Below are positions 1 through 7,120 of a stretch of 13,242 nt of DNA, piece by piece. Made by a program: the position numbers and the translations under genes. This stretch comes from Candidatus Aerophobota bacterium (GTDB taxonomy: Bacteria > Aerophobota > Aerophobia > Aerophobales > AE-B3A), in contig DAOVGK010000072.1 of assembly GCA_030672445.1 (NCBI GenBank), forward strand, positions 1 to 13,242, written 5' to 3'. The notes under the pieces were generated by a model. It was not told the origin of the DNA and did no database searches. It saw nothing but the letters and a program-made list of their open reading frames with translations. Position 1 is the first letter of the stretch; each line of letters opens with the position of its first letter.

Positions 1-68
1 TAAAATTCTCGTTCTGATTTACACATTTACTGATTTATGGTAGATATTTTTCCCAAAAAGTCAAACTT

Positions 69-342
69 TCAAAGCTTTGTCACCCACCTATGCTGAGGAT
101 CCTCCCTTACTTTCATAATCCGCTTTTCTCCTGCTAAAACCCAGAGATAGTAGAGCTTATAGCCTGCGGCAGCTACCACTCAGGATTACTAGAGCAGTTT
201 CTCGACCATTAAGCGCGGATCCATCAAATTTTTCTTCTTTTTTTAGCTTTAGAATCCCCAGGTGGATCAGCTTGATCCCTTCTTTTTCCTCAATAATAGA
301 AATATACCCTTTCTCCAACTTCTTTCGAATCTTTAGATTCAA
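69..342 (-). pseudogene. iolB: iolB remnant (5-deoxy-glucuronate isomerase) with an internal out-of-frame deletion
   Basis: Two pieces of an IolB/KduI-family cupin survive. From a TTG start at 342 (AGGAG upstream, 28 bases after the permease stop) an ORF of 61 codons runs into a stop at 157-159. Its residues 38-56 (KFDGSALNGRETALVILSG) match the IolB N-terminal region. In another frame, 176 down to 69 encode the IolB C-terminus: residues AAAGYKLYYLWVLAG, then a DP-H-WV motif and a TGA stop. This resembles the Bacillus subtilis IolB end (GYTSYYLNVMAG ... DPAHEW). The pieces overlap at GGTAGCTGC (about 170-178) in different frames, so roughly two thirds of a normal protein of about 270 residues is missing. 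IolB isomerises 5-deoxy-glucuronate in the canonical inositol pathway. It is almost certainly non-functional here unless the join is an assembly error. Confidence 0.75.
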
Positions 343-370
343 CCCTCTGCTCCTTTATTTCTCCTTACAC

Positions 371-1219
371 TTAACCCTTTAATCCGGTTACAGTAACCCC
401 TTTTACTATAAATTTTTGAGAAAAGATATAAGCGATTAGCATGGGCGCGGTAGATATCACTGTGGCGGCCATGAGGGGACCATAATTCATACTCCCGTAG
501 GGATCTTTGAACAAAGCAATACCTACCGGGATGGTCCGTAGATTTCTAGAATTAATGACAATTACCGGCCACAAAAAGTCATTCCAGCTATTCAAAAATA
601 GAATCATCCCCACAGTTGCCAGGGTTGCCTTAATTAAAGGTGCAATAATAGTTAAAACTATTCTTATTTCACCGGCTCCATCTAATCTAGCCGCTTCTAT
701 CAGGTCAGGTGGAATAGATTTTACGCTTTGTCTTATCAAAAATACTCCCAGAGCACTGGCGAAATTAGGGGCCAAAATCCCCCACAAGGTATCAACCCAT
801 CCTATTTTTGCCACCAGAATATATAGGGCAACGAGGGTAACCTGAAAAGGAACCATAATGGTACTCAGGATCAAAATGAAAAAGAAGTTTTGCAAGGGAA
901 ACCTATAAACAGCAAAGGCATAACCGGCAAATAAACCGAAGAATAGTGAACACCCAACAGAGACCACCGCCACCATCAGGCTATTCATATAATAAAAGTG
1001 GAAAGGTGCTTTATTAAGGACTTCTACAAAGTGTCTAAAGACAAAATAACTGGGAAGCCATTTAGGAGGGAAAGAGACAATATCCTGGACTGGGCTAACA
1101 GATGTAACAAACATCCAATAAAAAGGGGCAATCATAATTACGGCGGCAGCTGAAACCATAATGTAAAGACTTATCTTTCCGGTAAATATTGCGTATTCCT
1201 TAGACTGTAAGACCTTCAC
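371..1219 (-). CDS. CUT1-type sugar ABC transporter permease (MalG-like)
   Basis: This is the second inner-membrane permease of the carbohydrate importer. The 282-residue length is normal for MalG/UgpE-type subunits. Several hydrophobic segments are visible (about residues 17-38, 78-105, 112-137, 145-162, 190-212 and near the C-terminus). The cytoplasmic EAA loop that docks the ATPase is clear as EAARLDGA (175-182). The C-terminus ends in the family pattern QKFIVKGVTVTGLKG. The start is GTG, set by GAGGAGAG seven or so bases upstream, and lies 27 bases after the first permease. Its position in an iolMNO operon suggests inositol or a related cyclitol as substrate; the substrate is inferred. 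No ATPase gene accompanies it in this window, so a shared MsmK/MalK-type ATPase elsewhere is expected. Confidence 0.93.
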   Translation of the reverse strand: MKVLQSKEYAIFTGKISLYIMVSAAAVIMIAPFYWMFVTSVSPVQDIVSFPPKWLPSYFVFRHFVEVLNKAPFHFYYMNSLMVAVVSVGCSLFFGLFAGYAFAVYRFPLQNFFFILILSTIMVPFQVTLVALYILVAKIGWVDTLWGILAPNFASALGVFLIRQSVKSIPPDLIEAARLDGAGEIRIVLTIIAPLIKATLATVGMILFLNSWNDFLWPVIVINSRNLRTIPVGIALFKDPYGSMNYGPLMAATVISTAPMLIAYIFSQKFIVKGVTVTGLKG

Positions 1220-1246
1220 TATTCTCTCCTCAAAATGGCATACCTT

Positions 1247-2167
1247 TCAGTAAACAACTTCTCTTTTTTTTCTGATGGTATATTGGATAATGGTAATTCC
1301 TAAGATGATAATAAAAAGAACCGCAGCCATGGCAGAGGCGTATCCGAATCTATGTTTTAAAAAGGCTTGCTGATATAACTCTAATACCACTACTGTGGTG
1401 GAGTAAGCAGGACCACCACCGGTCAATACAAATACTTGATCAAATACTTGAAAAGCAAGAATAGTATTGTATATCAAAATAAATGTGGTCGTTGGAGCAA
1501 GTAAAGGTATCGTAATTTTAAAGAATTGCACAAGGTTGTTGGCTCCATCAATTTTAGCTGCCTCGTAATATTGTTCGGGAATTGCTTGTAGTCCCGCGAT
1601 GTAAATAATCATATTGTACCCCAAAGTTTTCCAGATACTGAAGATAATGATTGACATTAATGCTTGACGGCTGGACATCAACCAGGACTGGGGAGGAAGG
1701 TGTAGAAGTTTTAAGATATTATTAAAAAGTCCGAATTGTGGATTATAAAGCCACCACCAGACCATGGCAGCAGCTACAGTACTGGTTATAAAAGGGGAAA
1801 AATAGACCCCTTTAAAAAACTCTCTAAATCGGAATTTTGCATTTAGAATAACTGCTAGAATCATCCCTATACCAGCTGAAATTGGAACAATGCACACTAC
1901 ATACATCAGGGTATTGAGACTCGCTTTCAGAAAAATCTTGTCCTCTAAAAGAGAGAAAAAATTCTCCATCCCGACAAATGTAAATCGATGCCTTAATAGT
2001 TCTACGTTATAAAAGGAGTAGGCTAAGGTTTGAATGGCAGGGTAAACCCTGAATATCCCAAACAGGATAATAATCGGTGCAATAAAAAGATAGGCATGGA
2101 AATACTTCCTTCGATAACTAACCAAGAACCAATGTTTAAAGAAAGAAAAGGTGAGGCTGGTAGACAT
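1247..2167 (-). CDS. CUT1-type sugar ABC transporter permease (MalF-like)
   Basis: This is the first permease subunit, partner of the MalG-like protein that follows. At 306 residues it has an N-terminal cytoplasmic stretch and a first membrane helix near residues 25-45 (FIAPIIILFGIFRVYP, typical of UgpA/LacF proteins). Further helices lie at about 85-108, 122-140, 170-192, 222-243 and 280-298. The ATPase-docking EAA loop is EAAKIDGA (202-209), followed by FFKITIPLLAP. The ATG is preceded by GGGAG. A hairpin-plus-T-run lies between the binding-protein gene and this gene, so permease transcripts are probably less abundant than binding-protein transcripts. Cyclitol uptake is inferred from the operon; the sequence alone fixes only the transporter family. 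Confidence 0.93.
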   Translation of the reverse strand: MSTSLTFSFFKHWFLVSYRRKYFHAYLFIAPIIILFGIFRVYPAIQTLAYSFYNVELLRHRFTFVGMENFFSLLEDKIFLKASLNTLMYVVCIVPISAGIGMILAVILNAKFRFREFFKGVYFSPFITSTVAAAMVWWWLYNPQFGLFNNILKLLHLPPQSWLMSSRQALMSIIIFSIWKTLGYNMIIYIAGLQAIPEQYYEAAKIDGANNLVQFFKITIPLLAPTTTFILIYNTILAFQVFDQVFVLTGGGPAYSTTVVVLELYQQAFLKHRFGYASAMAAVLFIIILGITIIQYTIRKKREVVY

Positions 2168-2184
2168 TAAGTTCTCCCATCAAT

Positions 2185-2220
2185 AAAAAAACGCCCGCCC
2201 CTTATCTAGAGGAGCAGGCG
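2185..2220 (-). terminator. Intra-operon hairpin terminator or attenuator
   Basis: On the minus strand CGCCTGCTCC (2220-2211) pairs with GGGGCGGGCG (2201-2192) over 10 bp with two G-U pairs and a 9-base loop, followed at once by seven T (2191-2185). This has the form of a Rho-independent terminator. It sits between the binding-protein stop and the first permease start. In sugar ABC operons such a site commonly gives high binding-protein and lower permease expression; partial read-through is inferred. Confidence 0.8.
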
Positions 2221-2232
2221 TATGACAAAGAG

Positions 2233-3525
2233 TTACTTTGCTGCATCTCTAATAGCTTTGTTGGCTAATTCCTCTGCCTCCGCCAAGGCTGGTCCAATCT
2301 CAGCCTCATTATGCCATACCTTTTGAATTGCCGCACCAAGAGCTTCCATAATACCATCTAAACCCAGATTGTTGGGATAGGCCCGACCGTAGGGAAGCAT
2401 CTTCCGTAAAGCCACTGCATAGGGGTCAGTGGTAAAAGGAGATTTCGCCCAGTTCTCCTTATACCGGGGAGTACTTTTGTATTTTGCGCACAACTCGTAA
2501 TCCCTTTGAACACTATTAATCCATTTGATGGCTTTCCATGTTAACTCCTTGTTCATGCTCAGTCTTGGTACCGAATAAAACCAACTGTTCAAATTGGTGG
2601 CGGGCTTATATCCGACGTATCTTACCGGAGGTAGATCTACACCCCACCTTAAATTGGGAGCCTCCTTCGGTTGTCGAGCTTGAATACTGATGGTCTCACT
2701 AATCTGCATTGCCGCTATTCCCTGCAAAAGGGCTGCTCTTGGATCTGGAAAGTTGAGACTTGTAGACTCATCCACATAAATCATGTCGTAAACGAGTTTG
2801 AGAGCAGCCTTGCCGCCTTCATTGTTAAACAACACCTTGCCACCCTTTAATGTTTTCGAGTCAGTAATTAGATCTGCTCCGCCCCCCCAGAGAGCCCATA
2901 GAAACTTATGAACCACTCCATGAGGATGCCCCACATGGCGGATGGCATACCCGACTCTGGTGAGGTTCCCTGCTGTATCCTTCTTACTGGTTTTTAAACT
3001 GTAATACAGAAATTCCGCCCACGTCTTGGGAGCTCTTTCTGGATCAAACCCTGCTTCGGCAAAATAGTCCTTATTCCAGGTAATGCCGTAGACATCGATT
3101 CCATATTGAGGATATCCCCACATCTGACCATTGCCATAGTCGGAAAGTTCTACGATCTCTGGAGTTACTGCAGCAAGCCATTGCTTGGCATCTGCCTCAG
3201 GGACTGGTTCTAAAGCATCCTCCTTCAAAAGGCCAGGAACCCAGGATCGGTCGACAAACAGAATGTCGGGAACTCTTCCTGCTCCTGCTGCCATAGCGGT
3301 AAAGATTTTTTGCCGCATGGTGTCATAGTCCCCCCCGACGAGGTCCACCTTGCAGTTGTTTTTAGCTTCAAAATCAGCAAATAGAGTTTTGTCGGCAAAG
3401 TGGGCAGCTCCAGCAGTAATTTGACCCTCAGGATACCATAATGTAATAGTAACCTTAGCTATCGCTGAAGTTGACACCAGCAAGGTGAGGCCCAGAAGGA
3501 TTAATAAGGTTTTTAGGCATTTCAT
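2233..3525 (-). CDS. ABC transporter sugar/cyclitol-binding protein (family 1 extracellular solute-binding)
   Basis: This is the periplasmic receptor of the importer. Residues 1-23 are a classical signal peptide: MKCLK, a hydrophobic core LLILLGLTLLV, and cleavage after AIA. No lipobox cysteine is present, which suggests a free periplasmic protein in a two-membrane cell. The mature part begins KVTITLWYPEG, the usual first strand of the SBP_bac_1 fold, and the total of 430 residues is normal. Other family-like stretches are ILFVDRSWVPGLL, GYPQYGIDVYGITWNKDYF and a long helical C-terminus ending in AEAEELANKAIRDAAK. The start has GGGGGTAGG just upstream. It has its own promoter at 3732-3759, a leader of about 200 bases, and a terminator behind it. 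The neighbours IolM, IolN and IolO make inositol or an inositol derivative the best guess for the ligand; this is inference. Confidence 0.92.
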   Translation of the reverse strand: MKCLKTLLILLGLTLLVSTSAIAKVTITLWYPEGQITAGAAHFADKTLFADFEAKNNCKVDLVGGDYDTMRQKIFTAMAAGAGRVPDILFVDRSWVPGLLKEDALEPVPEADAKQWLAAVTPEIVELSDYGNGQMWGYPQYGIDVYGITWNKDYFAEAGFDPERAPKTWAEFLYYSLKTSKKDTAGNLTRVGYAIRHVGHPHGVVHKFLWALWGGGADLITDSKTLKGGKVLFNNEGGKAALKLVYDMIYVDESTSLNFPDPRAALLQGIAAMQISETISIQARQPKEAPNLRWGVDLPPVRYVGYKPATNLNSWFYSVPRLSMNKELTWKAIKWINSVQRDYELCAKYKSTPRYKENWAKSPFTTDPYAVALRKMLPYGRAYPNNLGLDGIMEALGAAIQKVWHNEAEIGPALAEAEELANKAIRDAAK

Positions 3526-3731
3526 TTTCCTACCCCCTATTTATCTTTAGTCTTAACTCATTCCACTTCCAGATACTTCAGTTTCTCAAATAAACTTCCC
3601 AGAAAAAGTGACTACTTAACATCCGGATGCTTTTTTAGCTTAAGCCGGATTTGCCCTCGAGCCTTTTTCACCTCCCTCCAGGCCTTTTATTCCAGCTACG
3701 TCCTGATTTTGTGTGTTCAATTAATAACTAA
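3526..3731 (-). other. Leader region of the binding-protein transcript
   Basis: About 200 bases separate the predicted transcription start (near 3725) from the binding-protein ATG. No known riboswitch is recognised. It contains a perfect 10-base palindrome CATCCGGATG (3620-3629), a nearby TCCGG/CCGGA pair, and a 19-codon reading frame from GTG at 3671 to TAG at 3612 that is rich in lysine and arginine. That frame has purine-rich sequence directly before it but spacing too short for a convincing start. It may be a leader peptide or a gene remnant; I cannot decide. Confidence 0.3.
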
Positions 3732-3759
3732 ATTATGAAGGATTTTTTGGAAAAGTCAA
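3732..3759 (-). promoter_or_regulatory. Sigma70-like promoter for the ABC transporter genes
   Basis: On the minus strand TTGACT (3759-3754) and CATAAT (3737-3732) are separated by 16 bases. The -35 begins next to the iolO stop codon, so transporter genes could be transcribed independently of the enzymes upstream. The surrounding AGTTGACTT nonamer recurs in the two promoter candidates of the divergent region near 9945 and 10142. Confidence 0.6.
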
Positions 3760-4569
3760 CTAACAGCCAATTTGCTTTAAATGCTCAATAGTTAGTCGGG
3801 CGGCTCTGTCGGGATCAGGCAGAGGAAGAATTTCTGCTGAGAGATAACCCTCATAGTTAATTTTCTCAAGTGTTTTGATAACTTGAGCAAAATCAAGGTG
3901 TCCGCTTCCTGGCGCCCAGCGATTGCTATCGGCTAAATGGACGTGAGTAATATAATCCTTAGCTTTGACAATGCTTTCATAAATGGAAACCTCTTCAATA
4001 TTCATATGGAATGTGTCTATCAACATTCCCATATTAGCTAGGTCCAGTTTCTCAATGAACTCAATACCTTCGGCAACAGTGTTGATAAAGTTGGTCTCAT
4101 AACGATTTAGGGGCTCCAGAGTAAGGCCTACTTTCAATCCCTGGGCCAGCCTAGCGCATTCCTGCACACAATCCAGGCTCCATTTTTCCGCATCCTCTGG
4201 GGATACGCGATCTTCAATCCTACCCCTTATCAAACCGATTATCACCTGGGCAGAAAACTCTGCGGCAAAGTCAATATGATCTTTTATTCTGGCAATAGCT
4301 TTCTCTCTCACCTTAGAGCGGGGATCAGAAAAGCTTAACCCTTCTTCGCTCCAGGCCTGTCCGGTGCCAATGGCTGGTACTTCCAAATGATAATGCCTCA
4401 CCAATTCCTTAATTTTCTCTAGATCAACCTTTTTAGGATCTCTGATGGCAAGTTCTACCCCGTCAAAATCCAATTCGGCCACTTTTCTAATGCTATCTCG
4501 AAAGTCTTCTTTGTAAGCTAGGGCAGAGAACTTTGCCTCTGGAGTTGATACCACTATGCTTTTTTTCAT
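3760..4569 (-). CDS. iolO: 5-dehydro-L-gluconate epimerase (IolO-like, TIM barrel)
   Basis: This 269-residue sugar-phosphate isomerase/epimerase-like TIM barrel closely resembles Thermotoga maritima TM0416 (IolO), which converts 5-keto-L-gluconate to D-tagaturonate. Conserved stretches are ISTPEAKFSALAY-like N-terminus, IGTGQAW (67-73), VIIGLIRGR (109-117), EPLNRYETNFINT (152-164), DTFHMNIEEV (185-194), HLADSNRWAPG-GH (211-224) and SAEILPLP (245-252). Expected metal and catalytic residues are Glu152, Asp185, His211 and Glu246. The cytosolic enzyme follows the IolN hydrolase in the proposed pathway. The ATG at 4569 is backed only by a weak AAAGAAG site, and 275 bases with hairpin elements precede it. 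The fate of tagaturonate is not encoded in this window. Identification rests on recalled family similarity and the iolMN neighbours. Confidence 0.85.
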   Translation of the reverse strand: MKKSIVVSTPEAKFSALAYKEDFRDSIRKVAELDFDGVELAIRDPKKVDLEKIKELVRHYHLEVPAIGTGQAWSEEGLSFSDPRSKVREKAIARIKDHIDFAAEFSAQVIIGLIRGRIEDRVSPEDAEKWSLDCVQECARLAQGLKVGLTLEPLNRYETNFINTVAEGIEFIEKLDLANMGMLIDTFHMNIEEVSIYESIVKAKDYITHVHLADSNRWAPGSGHLDFAQVIKTLEKINYEGYLSAEILPLPDPDRAARLTIEHLKQIGC

Positions 4570-4642
4570 TTGTCTTCTTTGAATATTAAGAAATATCTCG
4601 GGACTCTTCCCCTCCGTCGCTGTATATCAGCTTAGGATTATT

Positions 4643-4736
4643 TCTGCTCGTCTTCTCGTCTCGGGAAAGACGTGAAACTCGTCGCTCCGCTCCTCAGACA
4701 ACACGTCTTTCTTCTTCCTCAACTCGAAGACTCGTT
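4643..4736. repeat. Imperfect palindromic element in the iolN-iolO gap
   Basis: AAAGACGTG (4666-4674) and CACGTCTTT (4702-4710) form a perfect 9-bp inverted repeat around a 27-base loop. Flanking CGTCTTCTCG (4650-4659) and CGAAGACTCG (4725-4734) are partly complementary and extend the fold. The base composition (many CTCG/CGTC steps) differs from adjacent coding sequence. It looks like a dispersed palindromic intergenic element; only one copy is visible here. Confidence 0.45.
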
Positions 4737-4750
4737 AAGGTGGCTGATCT

Positions 4751-4828
4751 AAGGCTTCTGCGGGGAAAGTCCCTCGATACCCGTATATATCTTCTAATAC
4801 TTTCCTGCGGAATCAAAGCTGAAGCCTT
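4751..4828. repeat. Nested inverted repeat directly after the iolN stop
   Basis: AAGGCTTC (4751-4758) pairs with GAAGCCTT (4821-4828), continued after one mismatch by GC/GC. An inner pair GGAAAGT (4764-4770) with ACTTTCC (4799-4805) closes a second stem. There is no T-run on the minus strand, so it is not a standard terminator for iolN. It could be a processing or stabilising structure, or part of a mobile palindromic element. Confidence 0.5.
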
Positions 4829-4844
4829 GAGTTACTCGTGTGAG

Positions 4845-5963
4845 CTAGAACCCAATTCTTGGCAATCCGTAGACCGATTTCCAACCTTTACTCTGAGGCT
4901 CTTTCAGATATGGCTCCATCTCCCTAGGATCTCGTAAGGTCGCCTTTTCCACCGGTGGGACCTTACCCGGCGGATAGGCCTCCAGGATCTGATTGATAAC
5001 CAAGGTTAAATATTTGAGGATCGCGGCAATGGGTCGCTTAGCCTTTATAGCACTGGCCAGGGTCGGTCTTCCCACTGTTCCTTGCGGCGTTGCAGCTATT
5101 TCGATGGCCATATGCCCCTCACCTTCGGACCAACGGTGAGGTCGGCGAAATGGATCCACCGATTTATCAAAATGACCATCAGGAAGAAATCCCTCTCCCT
5201 CGGTGTCCTGAGCAAGGCTCATTTCAACCGTCCCTTCAGGAAACATCAAGAGAGCCACTGAGGTCTCCGCCTCATCTGCATGGACAAAATCTGTCTCCAT
5301 GCTGTCTGCCTTTCCCGTTAAACCAAAGAATTCCCTCACTCCTCGATGCCAATCCAATACCTGAAAGATTCCGGGAAGCTGATAACGATACATAAATTCG
5401 TGTAAGGCCGATTCCAGAACCCAGAGCTGGCCGTGGTTATTAATTATGATCTGTTTCCGAAAACCATCGTTCCACAGGCCAAGCATCACGTAGATAAGGG
5501 TCTCCCGTACCGCATCCTGCGGTATATTCACCGTACCTGGCATTCCGATGTGGTGATAGGGATGTGCCCCATAATTGAGGGGAGGTAAGGCAAGATTAAC
5601 TGCTCGACCCTGTTTAGCCGTGTATCTGCGTAGTGCCTCGGCGATTTGAGTCACCATGAAGGTATCCAGACCAGAGATAGTATGCCGACCATGGTTCTCC
5701 GTACATCCCACGGGAATAATAACCATATCGTTTTTGCTCCTGTTATCAATAAGTCTCTGACGCACTGTGGTTTGAATATAGCTGCCCGGTTTACCTAGCT
5801 CTGGAGGTGAGGGTACCTCACATTCAGCTAGAATCGCATCAATCTCCTCCTCGGATGCATCCCAGATCTCCTTCTTCAGCCTGCCTACGTCGGTATTTTC
5901 GAAGATGATAGCAGGATTCTCTGTTGTCAACCACATCTCACTTTTCTGAGGTTGATCAGACAT
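4845..5963 (-). CDS. iolN: 3-dehydro-scyllo-inosose hydrolase (IolN-like, creatininase family)
   Basis: This is a creatininase-fold metal hydrolase of 372 residues, longer than plain creatininases (about 260) because of N- and C-terminal extensions, as in T. maritima TM0413. IolN hydrolytically opens the diketo-inositol ring to give 5-keto-L-gluconate. Metal-site motifs are visible: GCTENHGRH with Glu89 and His91, GLDT with Asp100, NNHG with His177, and HADEAETS with His228 and Glu231. Other conserved patches are YGAHPYHHIGMPGT (131-144) and EGHMAIEIAATPQGTVGRPT. The ATG has an ideal AAGGAGG six to seven bases upstream, and that site includes the TAA stop of the preceding dehydrogenase, indicating translational coupling. 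Function is assigned from the family and the tight iolM-iolO context. Confidence 0.87.
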   Translation of the reverse strand: MSDQPQKSEMWLTTENPAIIFENTDVGRLKKEIWDASEEEIDAILAECEVPSPPELGKPGSYIQTTVRQRLIDNRSKNDMVIIPVGCTENHGRHTISGLDTFMVTQIAEALRRYTAKQGRAVNLALPPLNYGAHPYHHIGMPGTVNIPQDAVRETLIYVMLGLWNDGFRKQIIINNHGQLWVLESALHEFMYRYQLPGIFQVLDWHRGVREFFGLTGKADSMETDFVHADEAETSVALLMFPEGTVEMSLAQDTEGEGFLPDGHFDKSVDPFRRPHRWSEGEGHMAIEIAATPQGTVGRPTLASAIKAKRPIAAILKYLTLVINQILEAYPPGKVPPVEKATLRDPREMEPYLKEPQSKGWKSVYGLPRIGF

Positions 5964-5974
5964 TTTGTACCTCC

Positions 5975-6994
5975 TTAGGGGGTAATGACCACCTTAATTG
6001 CCTTCTGATTTCTCATCGCCTCTATCCCTCGGTGAATCTCACTTAAAGGAAGTCTGTGAGTAATGAGTTTTTCTAAATTTAAAACTCTGCTTTCGATAAT
6101 CTTTAGGGTAGGAGGAAAGGTAAATTTAGCAATAAAACTTCCCAGTATGATAAGCTCGTTGCGGGTAATGTCGTTTTGGGCAATCTCGGCTCTTGCCTGA
6201 TAATTCTGGCCAAAAAGAAGGACCCGTCCACCCCTGCGTACAATTTCCAGAGCAACTTTGAACAAAACCCCCACCGCATCGACCACTATATCTGCTCCCA
6301 GCCCGGTTTCGTCTTTTACAACTCCTTCTAGATTCTCCTTCAATGGGTTTATAACCCGGGTAGCACCACTCTCTCGAGCGAATCTTGCCCGGTATTCCGA
6401 TATCTCAGAGACCAAAATTTTCCCTGCTCCTGATGCCTTAAACATTTGGGTGAATAAAAGACCGATAGGCCCAGCTCCCAGAACTACCACTGATTCACCT
6501 GGATGATTACAAAGTTTTTGAGTGGCGTTGACCACACAGGAAAGGGGTTCAGCAAAAACGGCTAGCTCTGAAGGTAAATGGGGAGAGATTGGATGAAGTG
6601 CCTTAGCTGGAGCAACGTTATATCTGGCGAATCCTCCATCAATAAATATTCCTAAGGTGGTCATATTCTCACACATATTGGGCATACCCATTTTGCAGTA
6701 ACTACAACTGCCACATTTAAGATTTGGGTCTACCGCTACCCTGTCGCCGGCCTTGAACTGGGTCACTTCCTTTCCGATTTCAAGCACTCTACCAACATAT
6801 TCATGAGAAAGAATTGTCCCCGGCGTGGCTGGATGGCCAGGAGGTACTTCCAAAATATGCACATCGGTTCCGCAAATGCTTGCTGCTTCCACTTCTAACA
6901 AGACTTCATCCTCGGTCTTTATCTGGGGAACCGGAATCTCCTTTAAGGCAAGCTTCCCCTCCCCTTCAAAGACGGCTGCCAACATCTTCTTCAT
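5975..6994 (-). CDS. Zinc-dependent medium-chain alcohol/polyol dehydrogenase, possible myo-inositol dehydrogenase
   Basis: This 339-residue MDR protein has a GroES-like catalytic domain (about 1-150) and a Rossmann domain. Catalytic zinc ligands are Cys41 (in ICGTD), His64-Glu65 (SHE) and Glu149 (AEP). Structural zinc cysteines are 94, 97, 100 and 108. The nucleotide loop is GAGPIG (173-178), with an acidic residue at the end of the next strand (VSEIS), favouring NAD over NADP. In T. maritima the equivalent slot holds IolG, a Gfo/Idh-type inositol dehydrogenase. None is found here, so this enzyme may oxidise myo-inositol to scyllo-inosose, or alternatively reduce tagaturonate further down. 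AAGGTG precedes the ATG. The stop overlaps the iolN ribosome site. Family is certain; substrate is inference. Confidence 0.88.
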   Translation of the reverse strand: MKKMLAAVFEGEGKLALKEIPVPQIKTEDEVLLEVEAASICGTDVHILEVPPGHPATPGTILSHEYVGRVLEIGKEVTQFKAGDRVAVDPNLKCGSCSYCKMGMPNMCENMTTLGIFIDGGFARYNVAPAKALHPISPHLPSELAVFAEPLSCVVNATQKLCNHPGESVVVLGAGPIGLLFTQMFKASGAGKILVSEISEYRARFARESGATRVINPLKENLEGVVKDETGLGADIVVDAVGVLFKVALEIVRRGGRVLLFGQNYQARAEIAQNDITRNELIILGSFIAKFTFPPTLKIIESRVLNLEKLITHRLPLSEIHRGIEAMRNQKAIKVVITP

Positions 6995-7064
6995 TTAATT
7001 CACCTTGCGGCCTAGGAATTTATAAATTATCCAAGGGCGAATTGAACTTGCCCATTTATAATCT

Positions 7065-7120
7065 GGTAGTCGCAGGCTTTAGCCTGCGCAAACAAGCGCA
7101 ATCTAAAGGTTGCGGCTACC
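7065..7120. repeat. REP-like double-hairpin palindromic element overlapping the iolM 3' end
   Basis: The 56-base unit begins GGTAGTCGCA and ends TGCGGCTACC, a 10-base inverted repeat with one G-T mismatch. Inside are two hairpins: CGCAGGC-TTTA-GCCTGCG (7071-7088) and CGCAATC-TAAA-GGTTGCG (7097-7114). This is the architecture of bacterial REP/small palindromic elements. The iolM stop codon (7105-7103) lies within the second hairpin loop and stem, so the element supplies the last residues GSRNL of the protein. Confidence 0.75.

Noticed and set aside
150..180. The CCGCAGGCTATAAGC stretch as a second copy of the REP-like element
   Set aside because: In the correct frame it encodes the conserved IolB segment AAAGYKLYYLW, so the resemblance to the element at 7065-7120 is incidental.
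507..845. Plus-strand open frame of 112 codons inside the MalG-like permease gene
   Set aside because: It is antisense to a clearly conserved permease, has no recognisable domain and no ribosome site of note.
3620..3637. CATCCGGATG followed by a T-run as a plus-strand terminator
   Set aside because: A perfect palindrome leaves no room for a proper loop, and no plus-strand gene ends here.
4740..4937. Plus-strand open frame of 65 codons spanning the iolN end and the gap
   Set aside because: Overlaps the iolN 3' end on the other strand and the nested inverted repeat; no similarity to any family I recognise.
5090..5395. Plus-strand open frame of 101 codons inside iolN
   Set aside because: Antisense shadow of a conserved hydrolase with intact motifs; composition is that of a reversed gene.
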